A stretch of 64,000 nt of DNA from Labyrinthula sp. Ha (taxonomy: Eukaryota; Sar; Bigyra; Labyrinthulida; Labyrinthulaceae). This document shows positions 1 to 9,813 of this stretch, piece after piece (within the stretch, counting starts at the first letter, position 1; the number at the start of each line of letters is the position of its first letter). The stretch is from NCBI GenBank assembly GCA_015227615.1, contig JAALGZ010000006.1:1-64000 (forward strand). Reading direction: 5' to 3'. The notes under the pieces were generated by a model. The model had not been told where the DNA came from. It made no database searches and saw only the letters and a program-made list of their open reading frames with translations. A program made the position numbers and the translations under genes.

Positions 1-3000
1 AGTCTTCTGCAAGATGTTTTGGATGTGGGAAGAAAGGGCATTACCGCTCTGAGTGTCCGGAAAAGAATTCGAAGAAAGGAAAAGAATCTGGAGAAAAACC
101 TAGAAAAAATCAAAGAGAAGAAGCTTGGATGTGTGCAGCGAAGCTGAATGAGAAGCGCATTAGTTTCATTTTGGATTCTGGCGCTACACAACATGTGTGT
201 GGTGAGGGTGAACTTTTCTCAAACAAGGTTAGAATTCCTGAGCGGCAGATTTCTACTGCTAGCGGCGAGATTTGCACGGACAAAGCTGGTGATGTTAAAC
301 TTACGTTAGAAAATGGAAAATCAGTCTCTCTTTCTGGAGCACTTTATTGGCCAGGAGCACCTAGGTTGCTTTCTGTTGCTGCTTTGACAGCAAAAGGTGT
401 TGATGTGTCGTTTTCAAAGGATGTTGCAACGATCATGTCCAAGGGTAAGGTTGTTTACAAAGCTAAACGATGTGCAGATGGACTGTTCAGAGTGCATTTT
501 TTGCCAAAGGAAAAAGCAATGGTTTCGCTTGAAGTTTGGCACAACCGACTAAACCACTGCAGTGAGGATCGATTGGTTAGAAGTGTCTCTAGTCTTGTCA
601 AGAAGGATGCGAAGCTTGGCTCCAGATCTACTTGTGTTGGATGCATGAAGGGGAAATTACATCGTGTAAGGATTCCCAAAGTTAGCAAGTTTCCCACAGA
701 GAGGAAATTGCTGGAACTTTTAGTTGCAGACACAGTTGGACCTTACGACATGTCGATTGATCGCAAGAGTAGAGCTTTAGTTGTCACTGATGCTAGGTCG
801 CAATTTCAGTGGAGTTTTCCTTTTGGTAAGAAAAGTGAAGTAGTTGCGCTGATGGTTGCTCACTTGAGTCAATTAGACAGAGTGTTTCCAGGCCAGGTTC
901 AATTTTTAAGAACAGACAATGGAACGGAGTTTTGCAATGAAGGTCTTGATGGTTTTTTGAGTAAAAAAGGAATCAAACACCAGGTAACAGTTGCGTACGA
1001 ACATGAACAGAATGGTCGTGCAGAGAACTCTAATCGTATTCTGTTGGAAAACACAAGAAGTTTGATTAAACAGGCAGGTCTTAGTAGAGGTTTTTGGTCA
1101 TTTGCAATGAAATGTGCAACCCATGCTTACAATTTTACGAAACTTTCGCGAGAGGACATTTCTCCTTGGGAGCTTTTGTACGGCGTCAAACCGCCTTTGG
1201 AAAAGCTTAGAATCTTTGGAGTCGTTGGTTTTGCTCACGTACATCGCGAAAACAGGCGTAAGTTAGATGACACTGCAACAAAGGTAATGTTCCTAGGCTA
1301 CGGTGAAAATTTCGATGGGTACATTGTCAGAGATGTTACAAGCGGAAGAATTTTTGCTACAAGAAGTTTCTTCTGTGATGAACAAAAGTTTTTGGATTCC
1401 AAGAGTACGTTGCTTGGTGCAACGGGGGAGCAGGAAGAGTCTTTAAGTGAATTCTTTGCCCCAAGAAGAACTTTGGAAGAGGCCGAAACTTTTGATGACG
1501 ATGTAAGTGAGTTTAGTGTTCAACAGTCACTAAACAGACCACAAGCTCCTGTGGTCAGTAACCCGGAGCACGAAGTTGAACCTGAGACAGCAGAACTTTA
1601 CGACACGCCACTGTCAGAAGAGTCTGAGGATGTTTTCTCAGAGCCTGTTGAAGAAAACGATGAAGGAAGTGAAACTTCTGACTCACCAATTGCAAGTCGA
1701 CTTCGTTCAAGTGTTAGAGTTCCAGAGCGTTTTAAAGAAACGCTGACTTCACTTAGACCAGGAAACCAACCTGGATCATCACAGGCACTGCTTGCGATCC
1801 CATCTGTCATTGCTCAAGCTAAGCTCCAAGGAAATTTGAAGAAGGGTTTCAAGTCGTACAAAGAAGCTTTAGCATCTAATGATGAGTGGGAAAAGTCCTA
1901 CTTAGATGAGATTTCAAAACTTGAGAAGCAGGGTGAGCTGAAAATTGTACCAAGAAGAAAAGAAATGAGATGCATTCCTTTTAGAGAAGTTCTTACAGAA
2001 AAGATTGACAATATTTCTGGAGCTGTGAAGCGCAAAGTTAGGTTAGCAGCTAGAGGTGATCTTCAGTTTGATCGACCAGAAAATTGTTACAGCCCAGCAG
2101 CTGGTGCGCTAGAGCTTCGCTTGTTCATTTGTTTGGCAAAAGGTTTTGGGTGGTACGTTAAGCAAGGTGATTGTCCAAGTGCTTACTTGAATGGTAGAAT
2201 GGATGAACCAGTTTACTTGCTACTTCCCAATGGTCACCCTAGAAAAACTAAAGCTAATGACATGGTCTATGAATGTTGGGCTAGCTTGTATGGCTTAGCC
2301 ATTGCTGGACAAGTTTGGTACTGGAAATTTGTTGATGTTGTTAAACATTTTGGTTTGAAACCATCTGCGAGATGTCCTTCTTTGTTTTCTTGTGAGAAGG
2401 ATGGTGCTTCTTTGTGGTTAGTACTCTACGTTGATGATTTTTTGATTGGATCAAAGGATTTGCGTTTGATGGCGCTTTGTGAAGTTTTCTTGTTGGAGAA
2501 ATTCAAAGTGAAATGCACTAGTGAAGTAAACAAGTTTGTTGGACTTCAATTAATGCGAGGAAAGTCAGGCGTTGCGATTCATCAGGATGAAAAAATCCAT
2601 GACATGGGTACAAGGTACAGAATCACTAAGTTTCCAAGTAAACCGATGATTGAGAATCTAAAGTGGGATGAGAAATCAGTTGCTTTAGATGACATCAAAC
2701 CTCTTCAAAAGTTGTTTGGTGAGCTCAATTATCTGAGTACAATGTCAAGACCAGACATCAGTTACGCTGTTAATCGAATTGCTAGAAGACTTCATGATGG
2801 TACAAAGGAAGTGTACAGAAGAGCAAAGTCAATTCTTGCGTACCTTTGTGGTACAAGTGACTTGGGCTTGGTCATGAAGCGTTTTTCAGGTAGCTCAAAG
2901 CTAGAGCTTTTCTGTGATGCTAGTTTTGCAGACGACAAACTCGAGAAATTTAGAAGTACTGGAGGTTTTTTAATCTTTCTTAATGGTGGGTTGATTCATT

Positions 3001-3811
3001 GGAAATCAAAGAAAATTAAGATGGTTTGTACTTCTACAGCACAAAGTGAGTACTTGTCACTTTACGCAGGTGCGAAAGAAGTCATGTTTGTTGCAAGATT
3101 GCTTGAGGATTTCTTTGGAATGAAGACTTGGCCGATTAATGTTTACGTTGACAATCAAGCGGTTCTTAATGTAATTGATCGCGCAGCACCAAGTGACATG
3201 AACAAGCACATGGCAACAAAGTACTATGCACTTCAACAGTGGACTCAAGAAGGATTGTTGGAACTTGAGTATGTGGCTTCGAAGTTAAACTTGTCAGATA
3301 TTATGACAAAAGTAAGTGGAGACTTCGTCCCTATGAGGAATAAACTTCTTCATCCACGGGGGAGTGTTGGAAATTAACAACTTCGTTAATTTCAGAAAAG
3401 ATAGATTTTCATTTTGTGCATATTTTGGGTAACGTCCCGGTTGGTTCATTTGGACGTTTTGTTACTTCTTATTCAGAACTTCTTCCCGGTGAGAAGTTGA
3501 CGTTGAAATTGTTTAGAAAGAGTTTCCCTGTGCCCGGTCGCCATGTTGGCTTTAACTCCTCGGTAGAACTTCTTCCCAGCCAGTTTGTGTAGGAAGTTAA
3601 GTTCTTGAGAGTCTGAGTTGTAACAGGTAGCAGAATAACTTCTGTGATTTCCTGTGTTTACAGTTAGGGTTTGTGAAACTGGTTACTCCGTCTGGTAGGT
3701 TCCCAGCTGTGAAAGGATCTGACGGAGGCGTCACTTCAGCCGTGATTAGTTCGATACAGTTTTTAGTTTTTAATGGTTAATTAAGAAAAAAAAGAGCTTT
3801 CCGTTAAACAG
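1..3811 (+). mobile_element. Ty1/copia LTR retrotransposon, 5' end outside window
   Basis: Old virus-like element of the Ty1/copia (Pseudoviridae) family. Parts in order: a Gag CCHC zinc knuckle at about 18-62 (CFGCGKKGHYRSEC), an aspartic protease with DSGA near 175-186, a GAG-pre-integrase H/C zinc region near 530-650, an integrase core with DNGTEF near 915, a reverse transcriptase with YVDD near 2430, an RNase H beginning FCDAS near 2910, then a 3' LTR. The order protease-integrase-RT-RNase H defines copia. Gag and Pol share one reading frame that is already open at base 1, so the 5' LTR and most of Gag lie upstream of the window. The visible part looks whole, with no breaks seen. It is richer in G+C than its surroundings. 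Age cannot be judged because only one LTR is present. Confidence 0.95.
3365..3811 (+). repeat. 3' LTR of the copia element (inferred ends)
   Basis: The LTR is placed from TGTTGGAAATTAAC, directly after a G-rich polypurine tract (GGGGGAG at 3357-3363), to a terminal TTAACA-type end at 3811. The ends are TGTT...AACA, as expected for copia LTRs. The partner LTR is not in the window, so the right boundary is an inference. Confidence 0.6.
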
Positions 3812-4595
3812 TTCTTCTTGGAACCATGTCAAAGCAACCAACCAAGCGTACGATACAATTCTATAGGGCAACAAATAAAAAGAAATAGTTATCAAATTAA
3901 AAATTGTATCAGCCTAAGGGTCAAGCAATCTACGCGATGTGCTTAATATCACATTAACTACATCCCTGTACCCTATTATTTAAGGCTTCTCCAGTCTTAA
4001 CTTAGTCATAGCAAATTCTAACGGACGCAGACTTAGCATACCAAAGGCTTTAACTAAGTAGATACTTGTATTTCTTTTAAATAGAAATAATTATAGCTAA
4101 GATGATAACTATTTTGTAGATATAGCACAGGTAATATGTACAAGTTATATGAAGCCTCAGTCCAAGTAAATTTAGGCTACATTATCGCAATTGAAAAGAT
4201 AAGGAACATAGTATAACAACTGTAAAGCCTAAGTGCATCACAAAATCAATGCATCTGAAGTTAACTCAGTTATTTTTTCTATGTTAATTATATTTATATC
4301 ATCAACTAAAGGGCAAAGATAAAAAATATTGCTGTCGTTCATCTATTGATGTGAGTATCCTGATGTCTAGTTTCCAGCGTAGTAAAATCATCTTCCACAT
4401 AAAAAATATTCCTTAGTACTTAGAAAAGCAATTTTCTTTTAAATAGTCTTTCAAGAAATTAATTGCAAGAACAGTATTACCAAATATTTGTTCATTTAAC
4501 GGCCTCCAAATGCTGAAACCAAAATAATTGCCACTTGGCCAAATTGGTATCTTGGGCCATATGGCCAATTTGGAAAGAATCATAGAGAAATCAAA
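3812..4595. other. Intergenic, no gene seen
   Basis: AT-rich spacer between the copia LTR and the P5A-ATPase gene. Only short open stretches without protein-like character are present. The last 60 bases hold a palindrome cluster, listed separately. Confidence 0.6.
4539..4573. promoter_or_regulatory. Palindrome cluster upstream of P5A-ATPase
   Basis: CCAAATTGG (4539-4547) and its reverse complement CCAATTTGG (4565-4573) flank a perfect 12-bp palindrome, GGCCATATGGCC (4555-4566). The cluster ends 22 bp before the ATG. It is a candidate binding site for a dimeric factor or a transcript hairpin; function is inferred from position only. Confidence 0.4.
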
Positions 4596-7500
4596 ATGGA
4601 GATTGCAAGAACAACTGGATGCACGAATATAGCTCATGTTAGTCTGCATTCAAAGCCATCTATTCGGAAGCAGGCAATCACAGGATTCTTCATTCTATTA
4701 TATGCTCTTACACTACCATATGCGTACTCAACAGCTGGAAACCCATATCAACGAGCATTAGATCAATATAAGCAAAAGTTTGATGAATTAAATAGTTTTG
4801 ATGAAGCGGATGAACTAGAAATATCTTTTGATGAACCCTCTTTTTCTGAAGAAGATCCAGTTGAAGATTCTGTTGAACAGAATTCAAATTCTACTAAAGG
4901 AGAAGAAAGAGAAGTCAGTCTACCTAACCCATTTCTTCCCGATGCGCTTCCACTTTTTCTTCTTTTACTTGCAGCTGGAGTTCATGGATTGTTTCATTTA
5001 CTTTGTCATTGGCTTGTTTGGTTTAATTTAAAAGCATACTATGTAAAAGATACAAAAATTGAAAAAGGAAAATATGTCTTTGTTAATCCGTTTCCACATC
5101 GAGGATCTCCAAAGATCGTGAAGATTGAAAGCAATGAGGAAGGTTTATATTTTGCTTTTCAAAGACAGAGTTTTCAAATTAAAAGTGATATGAAAGGATT
5201 AAAAATTGAAAATTTTCAAGTTGCTGGAAATGTGGATCCGCTAAGTTTAGATCAAGAAGAAATATTAAAACAAAAAGCAAAAACATTTGAACTTGGAAAA
5301 AAAAATGGCTTTATTCAACCTCTCACGCCTGAAATTAATCATCCAGCTTCTTATTATTTTGAATACTTGAAGAAATATTCAAAGGATGAGAATCATAATC
5401 TACATAAAAGAAGAGATAATGAAGAAGCCCCAAATTCATTAAAACTAGAGGAAAAATCACTACAAACGCTTATTCAACTACAGCTTTTGACTCCGTTGGC
5501 TATTTTTCAGATGTTTTCTTCTTCTTTGTGGTTATTAGATGAATATTGGAGTCAAGCTGTGTTTTCTATAGTCATGGTTTTTGTTATGGAATCTACAACT
5601 GCTTTTCAACAACATCGAATGAGAAAAACTTTAAGAAATCTCGCTCCTAAACCTTTTACAGTGCTGAAACAAATTCCAGGAACATCAAAATTCACACCGG
5701 TTCAGACAGATAAGCTTTCACCTGGAGATATAATTGAATTGTCAAGTCAACGGATTAACCAAGTAATCAAGAAAGGAAGAAAAAGTGGAGTTGTTCCATG
5801 CGACTGCCTAATTCTTTCTGGATCTGCTGTTGTAAACGAATCTTCTCTAACTGGAGAATCTGTGCCTCAAATGAAAGATGCACTTGCCGATTCATCAAAT
5901 GGGAACCTTGAAATTGACTCTACGCATCGGATTAACACGCTGTTTTCTGGTACTACCTTAATTACAGCCTCTGAATCATGTCTCTGTGTAGTGTTAAGAG
6001 TTGGCTTTAGTTCTTCTCAAGGACAGCTGTTACAACTCATAGAGTTTTCTCAATCAGGCTCTTCAAACACATTTAGTACACAAGAAGGTAGAGAAACAGG
6101 TTTAGCACTTGTTATTCTGTCTGTTTTTGCTCTTGTTGCTTCATCTTATGTGTTTTACAAGAACTCCACCGATCCAAAATCTAGATTAACTACTCATGAA
6201 CTATTGCTAAAGTGTGTGATTATCATAACAAGTGTAGTACCTCAAACTCTTCCTGTGCAAATGACTGCTGCTATTAATTATGCACTGCTGTCTTTACAAA
6301 AATCTGGTATTTTTTGCACAGAACCATTTAGATTACCAACTAGTGGAAAAATATCTCATTGTTTATTCGACAAAACTGGAACGTTAACTAGTGATGATAT
6401 GGTTCCCGTTGGTGTTGTAATGAAGCTAGATTCCAAAGAGTTGCATTTGGAGCAGGTGAAAGACGCGGATTCGAATTGTAAGATAGTAATAGCGAGTTGT
6501 CACAGCCTAATTGAGGTGGATAATAAGGTTATTGGAGATTCTATGGAACTCGCTGCTTTGAAAGGAATTCAGTGGCAGTATAACTCAAGGTCTCAGATTG
6601 GAACTCCAGTTGAGGTAGATAAAGTAAAGCAGATCAAGATTCTTCATAGAAACCATTTTAGCTCAAAGTTGCAGAGAATGTCTGTTATTTGTAGAGTAAA
6701 GCGCAAATCAGGAGAAGATGAGATTTCGGTTGTAGTTAAAGGAAGTCCAGAAGCTGTTCAAAATTTATTGCGTTTTGTTCCAGAGAACTATCAATCCACA
6801 TATAAGCGACTAGCGAAAAGAGGAATGCGTATTTTAGCGCTTGCTATGAGAAATGGTTCTCAATCTGATTTGCAGAAGCCAAGAGTTGAAGTCGAAAGTG
6901 GGCTTGACTTTTGTGGATTTATTGCGTTCAAGTGTCCTACAAGAGCCGATACTGCCATGGTTATTAATTCCCTAACAAACTCAGGGCATCAAGTCGCGAT
7001 GATTACAGGTGATGCGCCTTTAACAGCTCTGCATGTTGCTCGAGAGTGTTTAATTATTCAACCTAAATCTCCTGCATTAATGCTGGAAAGTGATGATAAA
7101 GATTTATTCTGGGCTTTAGTTACAGAGACAGATGTTGATGAAAGGAAGTTTGATTTCAACTCTGATGTTGAAGGTTGTGGATTAGGAGATCTTGTTTCTA
7201 AAGGTTTTAATTTGGTCTTAACAGAGAAATTGCTCTTAAAGGCAGAAGAAATTTCAAAAGGAAAAGTTTGGAGTGGCGTTGAGTTCGTGAGGGTATTTAG
7301 TAGAATGTCACCAGAGGGAAAAGCTAAAGTGATTCGTAATATTCAAAGCGTGACTGATGAATACAACATATTCATGTGTGGTGATGGAGGAAATGATGTC
7401 GGAGCTCTGAAACAAGCTGACGTTGGTCTAGCATTGTTAGGTGGTTATGGTCAAGCAAATACAAATGTCGATGGGGAAACAACTACTGAGAATTTGACAG

Positions 7501-8909
7501 AGACTGAATTAAATGAAAGAGAACGAATAGAGAAAATAAAGCAAAGAAAATATACTCGAGAGAAGAAAGCAGAGTTCGCAAAAGAGAGAAAGAAGCTTAC
7601 TTCTCAACAACAAACCAGAATTCAAGAAAAGCTTCAACTAATCCAAGCAACAAAAGGAACTTTGACCATGAGTGATCAATTTTCTGCAGCCAAAGCAGTG
7701 ACTATGGAAATGAAAAATGAACTGGTCCAAATTCAAAAAAAGTTAGATGGGAAATACAACGTTTACTTGAAAGGTGAGAAGAAGGATGACCCGCTTGAAG
7801 CAAGTATGCCTGAAGAAGTTGCTATGGTGAGACCTGGAGATGCTTCTATAGCTGCACCTTTTACCTCACGAATTCCAAGTATTCGATCTGTGATCCACAT
7901 GATCCGTCAAGGCAGATGTACATTATTGTCTTCATTGCAACAGCAACAAACTATGATGCTCGAATGTATTATTTCTGCTTACACTTTAGCTGCTCTCAGT
8001 CTTCAAGGATCTAGACAATCAGAAAGGCAGATGATCGCTTCATCCTGGTTCATTCTGGGGGCTGTTGGATCTTTTAGTTATGCAACTCCATTGGAAAAGA
8101 TGAGTGACATTAAACCTCTGAAATCATTGTTTCATCCAGCTATTTTTCTTTCTATTATAGCTCAAGCAGTTATTCACCTTCTTTGTATTTCTTTGGCAGT
8201 GTCGATGTCTAAGGAGAAGATGGGTGAAGATCTGTTGCAAGAAGTAATAGATTTTAACAATAAAGCTCAAGTTGAGCTAGATAGAGAGCTGGAAGCTATG
8301 GATGAAGAAAGTTATGATCCAGTTGGTCAGTTTATGGCTATGTGGCAACGACCTTTCAAGGCTAATTTACTCAATACTGTTTGTTTCTTAGTTCAAACTG
8401 CACAAACCATGAGCGTATATTTCACTAACTACAAAGGACAACCTTGGATGAAAGGTTTGTTGGAAAATCATGGACTGTTCTTATCTATTTTTGTTTCTGT
8501 TGGAGCCGTGGCAATCTGTGCTTGGGAAATGTTTCCAATGTTAAACAGTATTTTGCAGCTAGAACCTTTCCCTGATGATGAGTTTAGATGGACAGTTGTT
8601 GGATTAGTGTGTGCATCAATTCTAGGAACATTTGTTGTTGATCGAATAATTCTTGCGATCTTTGCACCAGAGATTTTTCACGCTATGCTTAAGAGTGCAA
8701 GAGAAACTACATTCAAAGATGTTAAACCTATTTTTGTGTTTTTGGGTAAAGCTGTTTTATTTTTGGGTCTTTTCGCAACTGGAAATCCGATCTTCTGGAT
8801 TGGTGGATACTATCTCTACAAGAAACGACAACAGATGGTAGAAAAAGCTGAAGAAGATGCAGTATTCTATTTAGAAGAACAGCGACTAGAAGATAAAAAG
8901 AAGAAATAA
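4596..8909 (+). CDS. P5A-type ATPase (Spf1/ATP13A1 family)
   Basis: A P-type ATPase of the P5A class. Family members sit in the ER membrane and remove mis-inserted transmembrane helices (established for Spf1/ATP13A1). The 1437-residue protein has hydrophobic segments near residues 28-45 and 110-135, a TGES actuator motif at 419-422, the phosphorylation motif DKTGT at 592-596, KGSPE nucleotide-binding residues from 715 and GDGGNDVG from 929. The P5A signature FCTEPFRLPTSGK lies just before DKTGT; the M4 motif reads PQTLP where most P5A proteins have PPELP. About 100 charged residues (roughly 950-1050) are inserted after GDGGND, before the conserved GDASIAAPFTS, and help make it longer than the usual ~1200 residues. 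The start is the first ATG of the frame and precedes a typical P5A N-terminus. One exon, no introns. Confidence 0.95.
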   Translation: MEIARTTGCTNIAHVSLHSKPSIRKQAITGFFILLYALTLPYAYSTAGNPYQRALDQYKQKFDELNSFDEADELEISFDEPSFSEEDPVEDSVEQNSNSTKGEEREVSLPNPFLPDALPLFLLLLAAGVHGLFHLLCHWLVWFNLKAYYVKDTKIEKGKYVFVNPFPHRGSPKIVKIESNEEGLYFAFQRQSFQIKSDMKGLKIENFQVAGNVDPLSLDQEEILKQKAKTFELGKKNGFIQPLTPEINHPASYYFEYLKKYSKDENHNLHKRRDNEEAPNSLKLEEKSLQTLIQLQLLTPLAIFQMFSSSLWLLDEYWSQAVFSIVMVFVMESTTAFQQHRMRKTLRNLAPKPFTVLKQIPGTSKFTPVQTDKLSPGDIIELSSQRINQVIKKGRKSGVVPCDCLILSGSAVVNESSLTGESVPQMKDALADSSNGNLEIDSTHRINTLFSGTTLITASESCLCVVLRVGFSSSQGQLLQLIEFSQSGSSNTFSTQEGRETGLALVILSVFALVASSYVFYKNSTDPKSRLTTHELLLKCVIIITSVVPQTLPVQMTAAINYALLSLQKSGIFCTEPFRLPTSGKISHCLFDKTGTLTSDDMVPVGVVMKLDSKELHLEQVKDADSNCKIVIASCHSLIEVDNKVIGDSMELAALKGIQWQYNSRSQIGTPVEVDKVKQIKILHRNHFSSKLQRMSVICRVKRKSGEDEISVVVKGSPEAVQNLLRFVPENYQSTYKRLAKRGMRILALAMRNGSQSDLQKPRVEVESGLDFCGFIAFKCPTRADTAMVINSLTNSGHQVAMITGDAPLTALHVARECLIIQPKSPALMLESDDKDLFWALVTETDVDERKFDFNSDVEGCGLGDLVSKGFNLVLTEKLLLKAEEISKGKVWSGVEFVRVFSRMSPEGKAKVIRNIQSVTDEYNIFMCGDGGNDVGALKQADVGLALLGGYGQANTNVDGETTTENLTETELNERERIEKIKQRKYTREKKAEFAKERKKLTSQQQTRIQEKLQLIQATKGTLTMSDQFSAAKAVTMEMKNELVQIQKKLDGKYNVYLKGEKKDDPLEASMPEEVAMVRPGDASIAAPFTSRIPSIRSVIHMIRQGRCTLLSSLQQQQTMMLECIISAYTLAALSLQGSRQSERQMIASSWFILGAVGSFSYATPLEKMSDIKPLKSLFHPAIFLSIIAQAVIHLLCISLAVSMSKEKMGEDLLQEVIDFNNKAQVELDRELEAMDEESYDPVGQFMAMWQRPFKANLLNTVCFLVQTAQTMSVYFTNYKGQPWMKGLLENHGLFLSIFVSVGAVAICAWEMFPMLNSILQLEPFPDDEFRWTVVGLVCASILGTFVVDRIILAIFAPEIFHAMLKSARETTFKDVKPIFVFLGKAVLFLGLFATGNPIFWIGGYYLYKKRQQMVEKAEEDAVFYLEEQRLEDKKKK

Positions 8910-9540
8910 TTAGTTTAGGGAAGATAGTAAACTTAGAACCTTATTCATTATGCAACTGTTTCCATTTAGCTACCTCTATATTTTGTTTACTAGTATTTCA
9001 TTTTGTACTAGAATTAATTAACCAGCGTGATATTTCTTGTTTACAAACTTTCTCAAAGAGAATATTTCGATGGCGTAACAAGAAGCAACTGAAAATCCAT
9101 AGAGTTTGAATGAGCGTTTGAGAAGTTCTCCACATGTTTGGACTCTTCAAATTACGTATATTCAGTAGAAACTTAATCTTTTATTTTCTTAGCTTTATTT
9201 CTCAACAACAAAAATATACTTCCCAAAACCAATGCAAAATCAACCTTTGTTTCACTTTGTATGAAGATATCCAATGTTGATTGTGTACTAAATGTTGAAC
9301 CTAGGATATCCTTTAAGGATAAATCGATGTTGCAGGAGACGTTTTCTCATACAGATATTTCTTACCGGCACTAACTTTACTAAGGTTGTCAAACTATTAA
9401 AATTCGTTTTAAAGTCTATATTATTCGCTGGTTTTATTCATGAGTACCTCAAGATTGAAAATAATTCTGGAACTATAAAAATGTCCTTAATCTTGCAACA
9501 GCTACTAAAACCAAATTCTCAAGACTATTGTTAGAACAAA
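8910..9540. other. Intergenic, no gene seen
   Basis: AT-rich 3' flank of the P5A-ATPase. A short plus-strand open stretch at 9292-9534 shows no domain or family resemblance. Confidence 0.5.
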
Positions 9541-9813
9541 TTATTTTTCTCTATTAGTAGAACTTTTCAAAAGTGCTTGAATAATTTCAGTGAATAGTAT
9601 TCCAGTAGCTATATATTTTCCATACTCTGGAAAAATATCTCCATTTATTCTAGAAGCAAGTGGATTAAAAATTTCATCACGAATAAAACTGCCCAAAGCT
9701 TGTGCTATAAAAGAAGCTGCCAAAGATATAAAATTAGTTCCTTCAGATAAATCAGCTTTTTTATGGTGAAACAGACCCCCCACTTTTGAATAAATATCAA
9801 GTAAATCATCCAA
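9541..9813 (-). pseudogene. MscL-like small membrane protein fragment
   Basis: A 90-codon open stretch with protein-like composition but no ATG: it opens just after a TGA and contains no internal methionine. Two hydrophobic segments (about residues 27-55 and 65-82) resemble the helix pattern of the large-conductance mechanosensitive channel MscL. The first has the form NFISLAASFIAQALGSFI followed by RDEIFNPLASRI, comparable to the M1 helix and its 'DIIMPP' end. The second starts YGKYIATGILF, comparable to the M2 start 'YGxFI'. Lacking a start codon, it is most likely a decayed or 5'-broken gene. The MscL assignment is a by-eye resemblance only. It could instead be an unrelated small hydrophobic protein. 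Confidence 0.3.
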
